Assembly (NCBI GenBank): GCA_026004035.1
Contig: BPII01000005.1
Coordinates: 85,268 to 149,267 of the forward strand
Length of the DNA stretch: 64,000 nucleotides
Direction of reading: 5' to 3'
Origin: Candidatus Sericytochromatia bacterium
GTDB taxonomy: Bacteria; Cyanobacteriota; Sericytochromatia; UBA7694; JACMQJ01
In this document: one piece after another, positions 47,737-58,478 of the stretch
Layout: each line of letters begins with the position of its first letter
Position numbering within the stretch: position 1 is the first letter of the stretch
Notes under the pieces: model-generated
What the model saw: only the letters and a program-made list of their open reading frames with translations
Database searches by the model: none
What the model was told of the DNA's origin: nothing
Position numbers and translations under genes: made by a program

Positions 47737-49711
47737 TCAGGTTTTATCAAGTGAACTATTTTTTTCATTTATTATTAAATAAATACCTATAAAAAATAGT
47801 AATAAAAAGATAATAAAATAGTAAAATGGTGTTTCATTAGCTAACCATAATCTACCACCTAAAAATACGGCTAAACTATTGTTTAATATATGAAATATAA
47901 TTCCATTGAATATTGAACCAGTATATAAAGTTATAAATGTAATTATCATACCTAATATACTTGTTGGAATTACTTTATACAAATTAACATGAAATATTCC
48001 AAATAATAATCCAACAATAAAAATAGTCCAAAAATTATTAAATTTACTTCTTACACCTGTTAATATGGGTCCCCTAAAGAGAAATTCTTCACATATTCCA
48101 GCTGATAAAATTACTACTAAGAAAAGTTTAATAATAGATACATCTGATAATATGTATTCAAAACTTTTTCTTACTTCTTCAGGCATAGGTATTATTCTTT
48201 CTTGAATATTATTGACTATTTTTAACAAAAAAAATCCACTTGATAAAGCAAGAAACAGACTACCAATAAAACTTTTAATAGTTATTCTTTTTAAATTAAA
48301 AGTCTTTTTATAATCAAAATTTAAATACTTAACAAATAATAAACTTGGTAGTAACACAAAAATTAATTCACTTATTAAAACTCCATCTAATTTGTATTTA
48401 CTTTGTATAGGATTACCTAAGTATAATAATAAAGCAAATACTATTATATATAAAATTATTGCATCGTTTAAATTAGGAGTCCTATTTTTACTTTTATATT
48501 GTTCCCTGTTTGTAAATAACAGTTTAAAATTACTTTCATCAGAAAATAAGATATCTTCTCTATTAAATAATTTACTTGTTGCTAATATTGCTAAAAATGA
48601 ATATATACATGTTGATATTAAAACTAAAAGTATAAGTTGTATATCAAACCTTCCTAACAATAAATCTTTTATTAATAAAGAAACATTAGCAACAGGTATT
48701 AAAGAAGTTTGTAAATTTAATTTAAATGCAGGAAAAATAGTTATTATTGAAGGAAAACCGCAAATTAAATATACTGGAGTTAAAAAATTTTGAGCATCTT
48801 TAAAACTATTAGCTAAACTTGAAACAAGCATCATAATAGCTACAAAAAAAATTGTTATAGGTATTAAAGATATTAGTATAAATAGTAATGAAATCCAAGG
48901 TATATTAAAATTAATGGAATTATTACCTAACAATAAATTCATTGATAATGTCATACTTATTAAGTTTAATAAACCTGTTAAAAAAGCAAATAAAGATATA
49001 TTTAAAAACTTACCTGTAATTATATCTTCTTTATTAATAGGCGCTGTTAATAGTGTTTCTAATGTTCCTCTTTCTTTTTCTCCTGCTATTTGTTCTATTG
49101 ATGGATAAAAAGCTCCTAATATTGTCATAAATATTATTAAGAAAGGTAATATACCACTTAAATAAAAACCACCTATTTTTTCATTAGAAGCAATATTTTT
49201 ATCTTTTAAATCAAAAATACTTATTTTTTCTTTATTTATACCTTTTTGACTTAAATATATTTCTAAATTATTTTTAGAAAAATCATCTAATAAATTTTTT
49301 ATTTTTGAATAAGCTGTTATAGACTCAAAATTTGATTTATCATAATAAATTTTTATTTCTATTTTTTTCCTTAGCACTAGTTTTTTTATCAAAATTATTT
49401 TCTGTTTCTAAAAAAATATTTATTTTTTCTTCTTCTATAGCCTTTATAGGATTATCTATGTTTAATGTTATATTTATATCTTTATTTTTTTTTATAAAGT
49501 TCAATAAATTTTTACTATCTGATTTTAATCCTATATTAATAATTTTTGATTGTATTTGTTTTGTTTGTGAAATTATTATTTGACCAGCTGATATAGATAG
49601 TAAAGGATATAACATTAATGGTAATATTAGCATTACAAATAAAGTTCTACTATCTCTTATGGTATCTATTAATTCCTTAAGAAAAATTGTTTTTATTATA
49701 TTAATGTTCAT
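47737..49711 (-). pseudogene. ABC-2 (NatB-like) permease fused to CPBP protease, one +1 frameshift
   Basis: The N-terminal frame (from 49711) starts MNINIIKTIFLKELIDTIRDSRT, the NatB/ABC-2 permease beginning with its first helix, and breaks at a seven-A run (49362-49368). Dropping one A joins the second frame with the membrane block GEKERGTLETLLTAP and several helices. The last third is a CPBP intramembrane protease domain with EEFLFRG, FGIFHVN and HILNNSLAV (the E-E-x-x-x-R, F-x-x-x-H and H-x-x-x-N motifs). About 655 residues restored. Such fusions export sodium or drugs with a NatA ATPase, which is not in view. Confidence 0.78.
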
Positions 49712-49838
49712 TAAAACTACTCAATTATAAGCAACACTTTAGAGATATTTTAAAATAAATTTTTTTTTATTCAATAGTCTACAAAACCAATCTCACATTT
49801 TATTAACAAATTTACCTATATACTCTATATTATTCTTT

Positions 49839-50039
49839 ATGAAGCTATCAGATTATGCTAAAAAGCTTGGTATCAGTTATAAAACAGCATGGGGACTATT
49901 TAAAGATGGAAAAATAAAATGCTATCAGTTGCCTACAGGAACTGAGAGTTATCGAGAAAGTTGTGTTTATACATATTTGAAATCAATCTACAAAATTTTT
50001 TTGGGATTTTCATACACAAGATTTAAGACAACTCTCTAA
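49839..50039 (+). pseudogene. IS607-like TnpA N-terminal remnant
   Basis: MKLSDYAKKLGISYKTAW, then KCYQLPTGT, is the MerR-like helix-turn-helix start of IS607-family serine recombinases. The frame then leaves homology (ESYRESC onward) and stops; the catalytic domain is missing. The following stretch 50040-50227 has a leftover Asn/Thr-rich frame of no recognised family. IS607 elements carry tnpB, so this scrap and the TnpB tails may stem from the same element type. Confidence 0.7.
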
Positions 50040-50227
50040 TAATTGACAAATTATTTGTCATTCTGACAATCATTTCACACTAAGTGAAAACGATTGGACA
50101 GCAAGAAATATATATTTTGACTCTACTAATCCTGACAATTCTAACTCAACTAATGAAATTGTAGGACAACCTATTATTTCTAACTCTGTAACTAATAATG
50201 TTAATGAAGATACTACAAACGTAGCTA

Positions 50228-50387
50228 TAGTGCATAATTAATAGTTAAAAATAAAGTATAAAAAATTAAAAAAACTATAAGTTTTTAATAAATTACTTGA
50301 CATATAAGAATTTTAGATATAATTATACAAAATTGTAACTATAAAAAACATTAACTTTTAATGCACTATCAATTTAATAAATTGGTA
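50228..50387 (+). repeat. MITE-like element family 1, copy E
   Basis: Starts inside the element at agtgcataattaatag (left terminus lost) and ends aattggtatta. Otherwise it matches copies A, B and D throughout. Confidence 0.78.
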
Positions 50388-50438
50388 TTACTATTAAGGA
50401 ATTTTAAGTTTATCAAAAAATAACATTAGCCTAGTACC
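50388..50438 (+). repeat. MITE-like element family 2, truncated right end
   Basis: ctattaaggaattttaag, then tatcaaaaaataacattag and cctagtacc, equals the right end of family 2. Joined directly to family-1 copy E, as at 10.3 kb. Bases 50439-50544 are leader for the lipoprotein gene. Confidence 0.65.
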
Positions 50439-50544
50439 TTTATTATTTTTACTTTATATTTAATTTAACTTTTGATTAAAATAAGAAAGTGTAAAACATC
50501 TTTTTCTATATATTTTTTATATTTATTAGAGGTAGAGAAAAGTT

Positions 50545-51366
50545 ATGAAAAAATTGATTTTAGGTTCTTTAGTAGGAATTTTTGCAAGTTCTTTTATTAC
50601 AGCTTGTGGTTCTCAATCAGATTTAATATTAGATAATAATATAAATCAAGTTAATCAAAATGTTCAATCACAATCAAGAGCAGGTTTGAATGATGTTTAT
50701 AAACATTTATTAAATTATCAATTTACATTATTAGATTTAGATAAAGATAAATTTATATCAGTTGAAGAGTTTGCACCTTCTTATGATTTACCAAATTCGG
50801 CTTCAAATATGATTCCTGTTTATAGCAACAATAAAAAACCTAGTTTAATAAGTAGAGTAGTTAATTTCTTTAAAAAGAAACCAAATCAAAAAATATTAAA
50901 TGATATATATGCAAGATTTGCAGCTGTTGATAAAAACAAAGATACAAAAATAAGTCTTCAAGAAGCACAAAAAGAACCAATATATTTTTTAGGTAGAACA
51001 AAAGATAATTTAAGAGATATGGCTGATTTTTCTTTTACAATGGCAGATGCAAATAAGGATAAGAAAGTAAGTAGAGATGAGTTTCAAAGATTTTCAGTTA
51101 ATAATAATTCATTATTAGTAACATTTTATTCTTCTGATAAAAACAAAGATGGTGTTTTAAAATTTAGTGAATATGAAGATATGCTTTATGCAGTAATTAA
51201 ATTTTATGCTAACAATCCTGTTCAATCTTCACCAGTTCAACCAGAACCAACTCAGCCATCTCAACCTGATAATAATTCTTCTATTCCTGTAGAAACACCA
51301 AGCTTGCCAGTTCAAGAACAACCTTCAATACCATCTGAAATTCCTACTGAAGTACCACAACAATAA
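50545..51366 (+). CDS. EF-hand lipoprotein
   Basis: 273 residues. A lipoprotein signal (KKLILGSLVGIFASS, lipobox ITAC, Cys21) leads to four calcium-binding EF-hand loops: DLDKDKFISVEE (about 66), DKNKDTKISLQE (about 131), DANKDKKVSRDE (about 170) and DKNKDGVLKFSE (about 199). The last 40 residues are Pro/Gln/Ser-rich and probably span the wall layer. It should sit on the outer face of a membrane and bind calcium. The next gene follows in 6 bases. Confidence 0.85.
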   Translation: MKKLILGSLVGIFASSFITACGSQSDLILDNNINQVNQNVQSQSRAGLNDVYKHLLNYQFTLLDLDKDKFISVEEFAPSYDLPNSASNMIPVYSNNKKPSLISRVVNFFKKKPNQKILNDIYARFAAVDKNKDTKISLQEAQKEPIYFLGRTKDNLRDMADFSFTMADANKDKKVSRDEFQRFSVNNNSLLVTFYSSDKNKDGVLKFSEYEDMLYAVIKFYANNPVQSSPVQPEPTQPSQPDNNSSIPVETPSLPVQEQPSIPSEIPTEVPQQ

Positions 51367-51372
51367 AATTTA

Positions 51373-51837
51373 ATGTCTATAAAATATTGTAAGGATTGTG
51401 TAAATTTTAGTCCAACTTATCAAAATTACAAATTAAACTTTGACGAAGATTATTCCTGGGGTTATTGTCGTATTATAAAAAAGATAGAGGTTATAAATAA
51501 TATTCTTAAAATAGTTGAAAAACCAAATTTAGAAGTAACAATAGAAAAAGTTGTTCCAGCTAATCAAGTAATAGTTATAAATAATAAAAAAATATGTCCA
51601 GATTATAGTAACTTATCAGATATTTTTAAGCCTGAAGATTATATAAAAGATGTAGAAAATATTTCCTTATTAGAAAAACTTTATTATATAAAGTGTAAAA
51701 ATTGTCATCATATATTTGCATCTGAAGACAATATTTCAAAAGAATATAATTGTCCTATTTGTTTCTCAAAAAACTTTTACAAAAGTGAAGAACATTTTAA
51801 AAAACAAGCAGAATTTAAATCAAAAGAACTGACTTAA
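51373..51837 (+). CDS. Zinc-ribbon protein, unknown role
   Basis: 154 residues. An N-terminal Cys cluster (KYCKDCVNF ... GYCRI, with a later CPDYS) and a C-terminal ribbon (CKNCHHIFASED ... CPICFS) could bind two zinc ions. No further domain is recognised. It lies between the lipoprotein and a hydrolase with no spacing; its TAA is followed at once by the next ATG. Confidence 0.55.
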   Translation: MSIKYCKDCVNFSPTYQNYKLNFDEDYSWGYCRIIKKIEVINNILKIVEKPNLEVTIEKVVPANQVIVINNKKICPDYSNLSDIFKPEDYIKDVENISLLEKLYYIKCKNCHHIFASEDNISKEYNCPICFSKNFYKSEEHFKKQAEFKSKELT

Positions 51838-52608
51838 ATGGAAGAAGTAATACCAGGTTGTGAAGAGTTTCATATTCATGTTAGTGATAAAGCTTGCTTA
51901 CTATTACACGGACTTTGGGGTTCTCCTTATGAATTTTCTAAACTATCAGATTTTTTAGTTAAAAAAAATTATACAGTCAATGCACCAAGGTATCAAGGAC
52001 ATGGAACTTATGGAAAAGTTATGGATAAATACTATTGGCTTGATTGGTATAATTTAGCAGAATCAAGATATTTAGAATTAAGGAAAAATTATAAAAATGT
52101 TTATGTAATAGGTTTTTCAACAGGTGCTACTATTACTTTAAAGCTTGCTCAAAAATATGATATAGAAAAAATAGTTTCTTTAAGTGCTTTTATTTATCCT
52201 ACTTACAAATGGTTTTATATTTTGAAACCTGAATGGTATTTAAATACTATAGGAAGATTAATAAACTATATACCATCTATAAAACCACCTAATATAAATG
52301 ATCCTATAGCAAGAAAAGAATATATAGTTTCTGAATATCTATCTATAAAAACTCTTAGAAAAACATTTGAATTAGTAAAAGAAGTTGAAAAGACTATTTT
52401 TAATGTAACTTCTCCTATACTTATTGTTCATAGTAAAAAAGATATAACAACATCTTATAAAAGTTCTTATTATATTTATGAAAATGTTTCTTCAAAAGTA
52501 AAAGAGTTATTAATATTAGAGAAATCCAATCATATAATAATGTTAGATTATGAAAAAGATATTTTATTTGAAAAAATATTTGAGTTTCTAGAAAAGAAAA
52601 TTTATTAA
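51838..52608 (+). CDS. Alpha/beta-hydrolase (Est30/monoacylglycerol-lipase-like)
   Basis: 256 residues. LLLHGLWGSPYEF (about 17-29) is the oxyanion region, GFSTGA holds the nucleophile Ser (about 100), and HSKKDITT and SNHIIMLD supply the Asp and His. The pattern fits carboxylesterases of the Est30/YvaK type that cleave short acyl or monoacylglycerol esters inside the cell. The start directly abuts the preceding stop. Confidence 0.82.
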   Translation: MEEVIPGCEEFHIHVSDKACLLLHGLWGSPYEFSKLSDFLVKKNYTVNAPRYQGHGTYGKVMDKYYWLDWYNLAESRYLELRKNYKNVYVIGFSTGATITLKLAQKYDIEKIVSLSAFIYPTYKWFYILKPEWYLNTIGRLINYIPSIKPPNINDPIARKEYIVSEYLSIKTLRKTFELVKEVEKTIFNVTSPILIVHSKKDITTSYKSSYYIYENVSSKVKELLILEKSNHIIMLDYEKDILFEKIFEFLEKKIY

Positions 52609-52682
52609 TAATAAAATTAAACTATTCTTAAAGCAATATTTTACTTATTTTTAATATAAATATTATATAAGGAGATTTTTAT

Positions 52683-53126
52683 ATGTCATCAATAGGACAA
52701 GTAAAATTGAATGGTTTAAGAATAAAAGAAGATACTATTAAACTAAATGGTATAAATTGGCAAGCAAACCAAAATTATAGTAGCACTGTTGATGCAAGTA
52801 ATACAAACTATCAATTATATCAAAATGAACAAACTTTTAATAATACAAGTTATGGTGATATACCAGCAGCTGATGAAATTTTTAATTTTTCTGACAATAA
52901 TAATCAAAATAATATTAAAATTACTAATAATAAACAGAAATCAGAAGATGATAGGTATTTAGCAGTTGGTATAGGTATGGCAATAGGTGCTGTTGCTGGT
53001 GGTATTGCTGGCTCATTTATTGCCCCTGGAGCTGGAACAGCTGCTGGTTTAAGCACAGGTGCAAAAATAGGTGCATTACTTGGTACAGCTGTTGGTGGTT
53101 TTATTGCCAATGCTTTTACAAAGTAA
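52683..53126 (+). CDS. Glycine-zipper protein with Asn-rich leader
   Basis: 147 residues. Residues 1-90 are Asn/Ser/Gln-rich (MSSIGQVKLNGLRIKEDT, with a near repeat IKLNGINW), without a signal peptide. Residues 97-147 are a glycine zipper (GIGMAIGAVAGGIAGSF, then KIGALLGTAVGGFIANAF) able to cross or line a membrane. Strong ribosome site (aaggaga). It is followed by the PBP4 gene after 9 bases. Confidence 0.65.
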   Translation: MSSIGQVKLNGLRIKEDTIKLNGINWQANQNYSSTVDASNTNYQLYQNEQTFNNTSYGDIPAADEIFNFSDNNNQNNIKITNNKQKSEDDRYLAVGIGMAIGAVAGGIAGSFIAPGAGTAAGLSTGAKIGALLGTAVGGFIANAFTK

Positions 53127-53135
53127 AATTATTTA

Positions 53136-54497
53136 ATGAGTTTAAAAAACTTATTAATAGTAATTCTAATAACATTTAATTTATTAATATCATATTCTTA
53201 CTCTCATACTTTATCGGATAAAATAACAGAAATACTTTTTTCAGAAAAAGAAATAAATAAATCACTAGTAGGAATAAAAATTTATGACTTAGATAAAAAT
53301 AAAAATCTTTATTCTTATAATTCAAATAATTATTTTATTCCTGCATCTAATATGAAGATAATAACAACTCTTTTAGCTTTAGAATATTTAGGTAAAGATT
53401 TTAAATTTGAAACAAAATTAAAAACTGATTATTTTGATAAAGACTTTATAAATAATTTGTATTTAGAGTTATCTTCTGATCCTTTGTTCAGCAATAAAGA
53501 TTTAGATAATATGATTAAAAGCTTAAAAGAAAAAGGTATAAATAATATAAAAGGAAATTTGTTTATATACAATAATAAAATTGATAATGAAGTATATGGT
53601 AGAGGTTGGATGTATGATGACTTAGGTGAATGTTATTCATCTCAAGTAGGAAAATATATAATAGATAAAAATTGCTTGAGTATAAGAATTACAGGTGATT
53701 TAAATATAGAAACAAATAATTTAGTAAATTTTGTAACTCAACCATATGAAGATGACTTTAAAATATTTGACTTTGATATAGATAATTTAAATATTATATA
53801 TGGTGGAAAACCAATAAAGAATTATTATTATGAAATATCTATAAATAATCCTCAAAAATATTTAGAAAAAGTTTTATTAAAAAAGTTAGATAAATACAAC
53901 ATAAATTTTAATGGTAAAATATTTTATCGATCAGATAATAAAGATTATATAAATTTATATACTCACAAATCAATATCCTTACAAGAAATACTAAAAATTT
54001 TTAATAAAGAAAGTGATAACTTAATAGGTGAAATTCTTTTAAAAACAATTTCTCATGTAGTAAATAAAAAAGAAGGGAATACTGAAGAAGCTATAAACAT
54101 AGCTAAAAACTATATAAAGAATGAATTTGATTTTATTAATTTTAGAATAGTAGATGGTTCAGGATTATCAAGATATAATTTATTATCACCATATATAATA
54201 ATAGAAGTATTAAAAAAAATTTATTTTTCAGAATATAAGGAAATAGTTTTTAATGCTTTTCCAATAGGCGGATTAGAGGGGACTTTGAAAAATAGATTAA
54301 AGAATATAAATAAAAGTTTTAAAGTTATTGCAAAGAGCGGTTCTATGACATCTGTTAATTGTTTAAGCGGTTATATTTTATCAGAAAATAAAAATATTGC
54401 TTTTTCAATAATGATAAATAATTCTTTAAAAACTTCAAAAGAATTAAGAGATTTTCAAGATAAAATAATAGAGAACATTATTATAAATTTTTTATAA
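53136..54497 (+). CDS. dacB: D-alanyl-D-alanine carboxypeptidase/endopeptidase (PBP4, S13)
   Basis: 453 residues with an N-terminal hydrophobic signal (about 4-24), then the three penicillin-binding motifs: S-x-x-K in PASNMK (Ser71, Lys74), S-x-N in the DGSGLSRYN block and K-S-G in IAKSGSM. This is the S13/DacB type that trims or cuts peptidoglycan cross-links in the periplasm. The next gene starts at the base after its stop. Confidence 0.9.
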   Translation: MSLKNLLIVILITFNLLISYSYSHTLSDKITEILFSEKEINKSLVGIKIYDLDKNKNLYSYNSNNYFIPASNMKIITTLLALEYLGKDFKFETKLKTDYFDKDFINNLYLELSSDPLFSNKDLDNMIKSLKEKGINNIKGNLFIYNNKIDNEVYGRGWMYDDLGECYSSQVGKYIIDKNCLSIRITGDLNIETNNLVNFVTQPYEDDFKIFDFDIDNLNIIYGGKPIKNYYYEISINNPQKYLEKVLLKKLDKYNINFNGKIFYRSDNKDYINLYTHKSISLQEILKIFNKESDNLIGEILLKTISHVVNKKEGNTEEAINIAKNYIKNEFDFINFRIVDGSGLSRYNLLSPYIIIEVLKKIYFSEYKEIVFNAFPIGGLEGTLKNRLKNINKSFKVIAKSGSMTSVNCLSGYILSENKNIAFSIMINNSLKTSKELRDFQDKIIENIIINFL

Positions 54498-57400
54498 ATG
54501 AGTTTGAAATCAAATAAAATCTTAAATGATGCTAAAATAAACTTAAGTAAAGGTTTAGTAGATAATGCTTTATTACTTTATCAAGAAGCTTTTAAAATAA
54601 ACAAGTTTAATCCAGAAACTTTAATTGGATTAATAAATTGTTTTTTTTTAAAAAAAGATTATCAAAATGTTTTTAATTACTTTGGGAAATTGGAAAAAAT
54701 TATTAAACTAGATAGTGAGCTACTATACTTGAAAGCTCTTTCATATATAGAAATAGAAGAATATAATAAAGCTAAAGAAATATTGCTAAATGTACTAAAT
54801 AAAAATAATAAACTAAAAGTTCTTGAAAAAATATCTTTTATTAACAAAAAACTAAATAATTATTCAGAATTAGAAAAAAATTTACTTGATTTAATTAATA
54901 TAAAAAAAGATGATATTAATTTGAAAAAAGAATTAATAGAACTTTATATAAATCTTCATAAATATTCAGAAGCTCATAGATTAATACAAGAAGTTAAAAA
55001 AAATCATGATTTGAGTAATGATATTGATTTTTTTGAATTAAAAATATTATTTGAAATGAAAGAATATGAAAAAGTAATAAAAATTTCAGATGAAATTATA
55101 AATAAAGGTATAAAAGTTAATGATGTATATTTGTTAAAATCTAAAGCATTTTTTTTTCCTGAATAAATATCAAGATTCTTTAAAAGAATTAGATAACATC
55201 CTATCTAATGATGAAGTTTTATACTACAAAGGTTTAAACTATTTTTATTTACAAGATTATGAAAAGTCTATTTATTATCTAAATGAGATTTATAATACTT
55301 ATAGTAAAAGCATTGAATATTTGAATATTTTATCCAAAGCTTTAATAAATTTAAATAAATATAAAGAAGCAATAAATGTAATAGAAAATTTAATTTTAAT
55401 TGATAAAAGTTCCGATAATTTTTTAAGACTAGCTTTTTGTTACAAAAAAATTTCTGATTATAATAAAGCTATTCAGATTTATGAAAATTTATTGTTAAAT
55501 AATAATTTAGATAATAAAGAACAAATAATCTATGAATTAGCTGAATCTTATGAATTAGTTAATAATCTTGAAAAAGCTATAGAATTATACAAATCTTTAG
55601 ATGTAAATAAATTTGTAAATAAAATAATAGATTTAGAAATTGCTAGAAAAAACTATAAAGAAGCTTTGAATATTATAAATAATATAAATATAGATGACAC
55701 AGATTTGAATTTGAAAAAAGCAAAATTATATTTTCATATCAAAGATTATGATAATTCTTTGAAAATAATAGATAGTATATATCCAAAAATAAGTGATATA
55801 AAAAGATTACAAGATTTATTAATATTATGTATAAATTTAGAACAAATAGATAAGGCTATAGAAATAAATGAAAAAATATTAACATTTAATATTTCTGAGC
55901 AAGCTAAAAAAATAGCTTTATTTAATTTATCAGGTTTGTATAATAGAAAAGGTGATATTGATAAATCTATAGAAATACTTGAAAAAATAGAAGATAAAAA
56001 CTTTAATGTTTTATTTACATTAGGAATATCTTATCTAGAAAAAGGTTTATTAAATAAAGCTTTACAAAATCTTGAAGTAGCATATAGCATAGATGATAAA
56101 AATATAAAATTGTTATACTATTTAGGTTTTTGTAATTTTAAATTAAATAATAATGAAAAAGCTATAAAATTTTTTGAAAAAATAAAAGAGTTGGATAAAG
56201 ATTCATCTTTATATCATTATGGTATAGGACAAATATATTATTACGAAAAGAATATAAATAAAGCTATAAATATATTAAATGAAGCAATAGAAAGACAAAT
56301 TGCTGATCCAGAAATTTATATCTTTTTATCAAAAATATATTCAGAACTAAATTTAAGTAATAAAGTTGAAAATACATTAGAACTTGGAGCAATGCATTAT
56401 CCAAATATAGATGAAATAAAATTGTTGCTAGCAAAAATAAAATTATCTAAAAAAATAACTAATGAAGCAGAGAATTTACTAAAAGCTGTTAAAAATAAAA
56501 ATAATGATGATTACAAATTATTAATTTCTATGCTTAATTATAATAAGGGAAATTATTTTGATGCATTAGAAAATTTAGAAAATATTAAAAACAAGAAAAA
56601 TAAGGAAGTTCCTTCATTGATAGCAAATATATATTCAAAATTAAACAATCATTCTAAAGCTATTGAATATATGCAAGATGCTATAATAATTGATTCTAAG
56701 GATATATCATTATTAATGAATCTAGCAGAAATATATGAAAATGCTAAAAAATATGAAGATGCTATATGGGCATATCAAAAAGTTATTTCAATAGAACCAG
56801 ATAATTTTATAGCTTTCAAGAAAATAGCTGATAATTATTTTAATCTTAAAAATTATAATTCAGCTATAAAAGCATATAATATAGCTTGGGATATTAGTCC
56901 AATTGATAATGAAATCTTATTAAAAATTGCTCTATCTTATCAAGCTATTAATGAACATAGTAAATGTATAGAATATTTGGATAAATATATAAATAGAGAA
57001 CCCGACAATATTGAAGTCTATGCTTTTATTGCTAAAGCATATTTTGAAAGAAATGATTTTACTAAAGCAGAAATATATTTTGAAAAATATATATTATTAA
57101 GTGCTAATCCTAAAGCTGAATTTATAGTAATTTATGGAAATCTACATTATAAATTATCAAATTATGAAAAAGCTAGGTATTTATATTTAAAAGCTCTTGA
57201 AATTGACAATAGAAATTTTGAAGCCTTAGTTATGATTGGAAACTTGGAATATGAATTGAAAAATTACAAAAAAGCATTTGAATATTTTACAAGCTTAATA
57301 AGATATTATCCTGATAGTTATGAAGCAAATATATTATATTCTGTTACTGCATATACATTAGGAAACTTTGGGGAAAAAGAAAAAGAGTTATACATTAAAT

Positions 57401-57507
57401 CAATAGATTTTGAAAATAAATTTCTTGATCCTGATTGGTTATATAAAGAAAGAAAATGGTGTAAGTCTATTATTTTAAAAACACAAGAGTTAATAAAAAA
57501 AGTTTAA
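54498..57507 (+). pseudogene. Giant TPR-repeat protein, one +1 frameshift
   Basis: The first frame (222 codons) breaks in a nine-T run (55149-55157). Dropping one T continues NKYQDSLKELDN and reaches the TAG-free long frame to 57507, about 1,000 residues in all. Nearly the whole protein consists of tetratricopeptide repeats (for example DAIWAYQKVISIEPDN, KARYLYLKALEIDN), a scaffold for protein contacts. No signal peptide or membrane segment is seen. It follows the PBP4 gene without spacing and ends overlapping the converging GT2 gene by 4 bases. Confidence 0.75.
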
Positions 57508-58478
57508 TCATATTTGTTTTTTATAAAATACAATGGTCTGTGTTTAACTTCATTGTATATCCTACCAATATACTCACCTATAATTCCTATTGTTATTAAT
57601 TGAATACCACCTAAAAATAAAATAGTTACCATTAAAGATGGATAACCAGGAACATCAGAACCATATATTAAAGTTTTTGATATTATATATATAGCAAAAA
57701 CTGCTGCAAACAAAGAAACAAAGAAACCAAAATATGTTGCAAATTTCAAAGGTGCTATGCTAAAACTTGTAATTCCTTCTATTGCAAAATTCCATAATTT
57801 CCAATAATTAAATTTTGTATTTCCTGCAAATCGTTTTTCTCTTACATAAGGTAAACTAACTTGATTGAAACCAACCCAGCTAAATAATCCCTTCATAAAT
57901 CTATGAGTTTCTCTTAGCTCTTTTAAAGAATCTAATACTTTTCTATCTATTAGTCTAAAATCACCTGTATTTCTAGGAATATTTATATTTGTAATTTTAT
58001 TTATAAATTTATAAAACATATATGCTGTAAATTTTTTTATAAAAGTTTCTCCTTCTCTTTTTATTCTTGTTGCATAAACTACATTATTACCTTGTTCCCA
58101 TAATTTAATCATTTCAGGTATTAATTCAGGCGGATCTTGTAAGTCAATATCTATTGGAATTATCAAATCACCTTTGCAATTATCTAATCCAGCTGTCAGA
58201 GCTATCTCTTTACCAAAATTTCTTGATAAATCTATAACTTTTACTCTGTTATCTTTTGAATTAAGTTCAACTAATATTTCTAATGTTTTATCTTTGCTAC
58301 CATCATTTATACAAACTATCTCCCACTTATCTGTAATATCATCAAGAACTTTTTTCACTCTTTCATAAAAAGGATATATATTATCTTGCTCATTGTAAGC
58401 AGGTGCTACTACCGATATAAAATAATTTTTTTTATTTATTTTTACTTTATTCTCTTCAAAAAGCCCTTGGGATTCCAT
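57504..58478 (-). CDS. Family 2 glycosyltransferase (DPM1/GtrB-like)
   Basis: 324 residues. VVAPAYNEQDNI (about 23-34), the metal-binding DIDLQDPPELI (about 112-122), and TGDFRLIDRKVLDSL belong to polyprenyl-phosphate sugar transferases. Two C-terminal membrane helices (about 235-257 and 275-300) place it at the membrane. It would load a sugar on undecaprenyl phosphate for surface glycans or lipid A. The start region overlaps the upstream CmcI remnant by 37 bases. Confidence 0.9.
   Translation of the reverse strand: MESQGLFEENKVKINKKNYFISVVAPAYNEQDNIYPFYERVKKVLDDITDKWEIVCINDGSKDKTLEILVELNSKDNRVKVIDLSRNFGKEIALTAGLDNCKGDLIIPIDIDLQDPPELIPEMIKLWEQGNNVVYATRIKREGETFIKKFTAYMFYKFINKITNINIPRNTGDFRLIDRKVLDSLKELRETHRFMKGLFSWVGFNQVSLPYVREKRFAGNTKFNYWKLWNFAIEGITSFSIAPLKFATYFGFFVSLFAAVFAIYIISKTLIYGSDVPGYPSLMVTILFLGGIQLITIGIIGEYIGRIYNEVKHRPLYFIKNKYD

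Noticed and set aside
50040..50227. Asn/Thr-rich frame after the IS607-like remnant as a gene
   Set aside because: It has no start or ribosome site, is interrupted near its beginning and runs into a repeat; no family match recognised.
55140..55170. Programmed frameshift in the TPR gene
   Set aside because: A nine-T run alone, without a downstream stimulator structure I could see, and with the same +1 pattern in unrelated genes, does not support a gene-specific programmed site.
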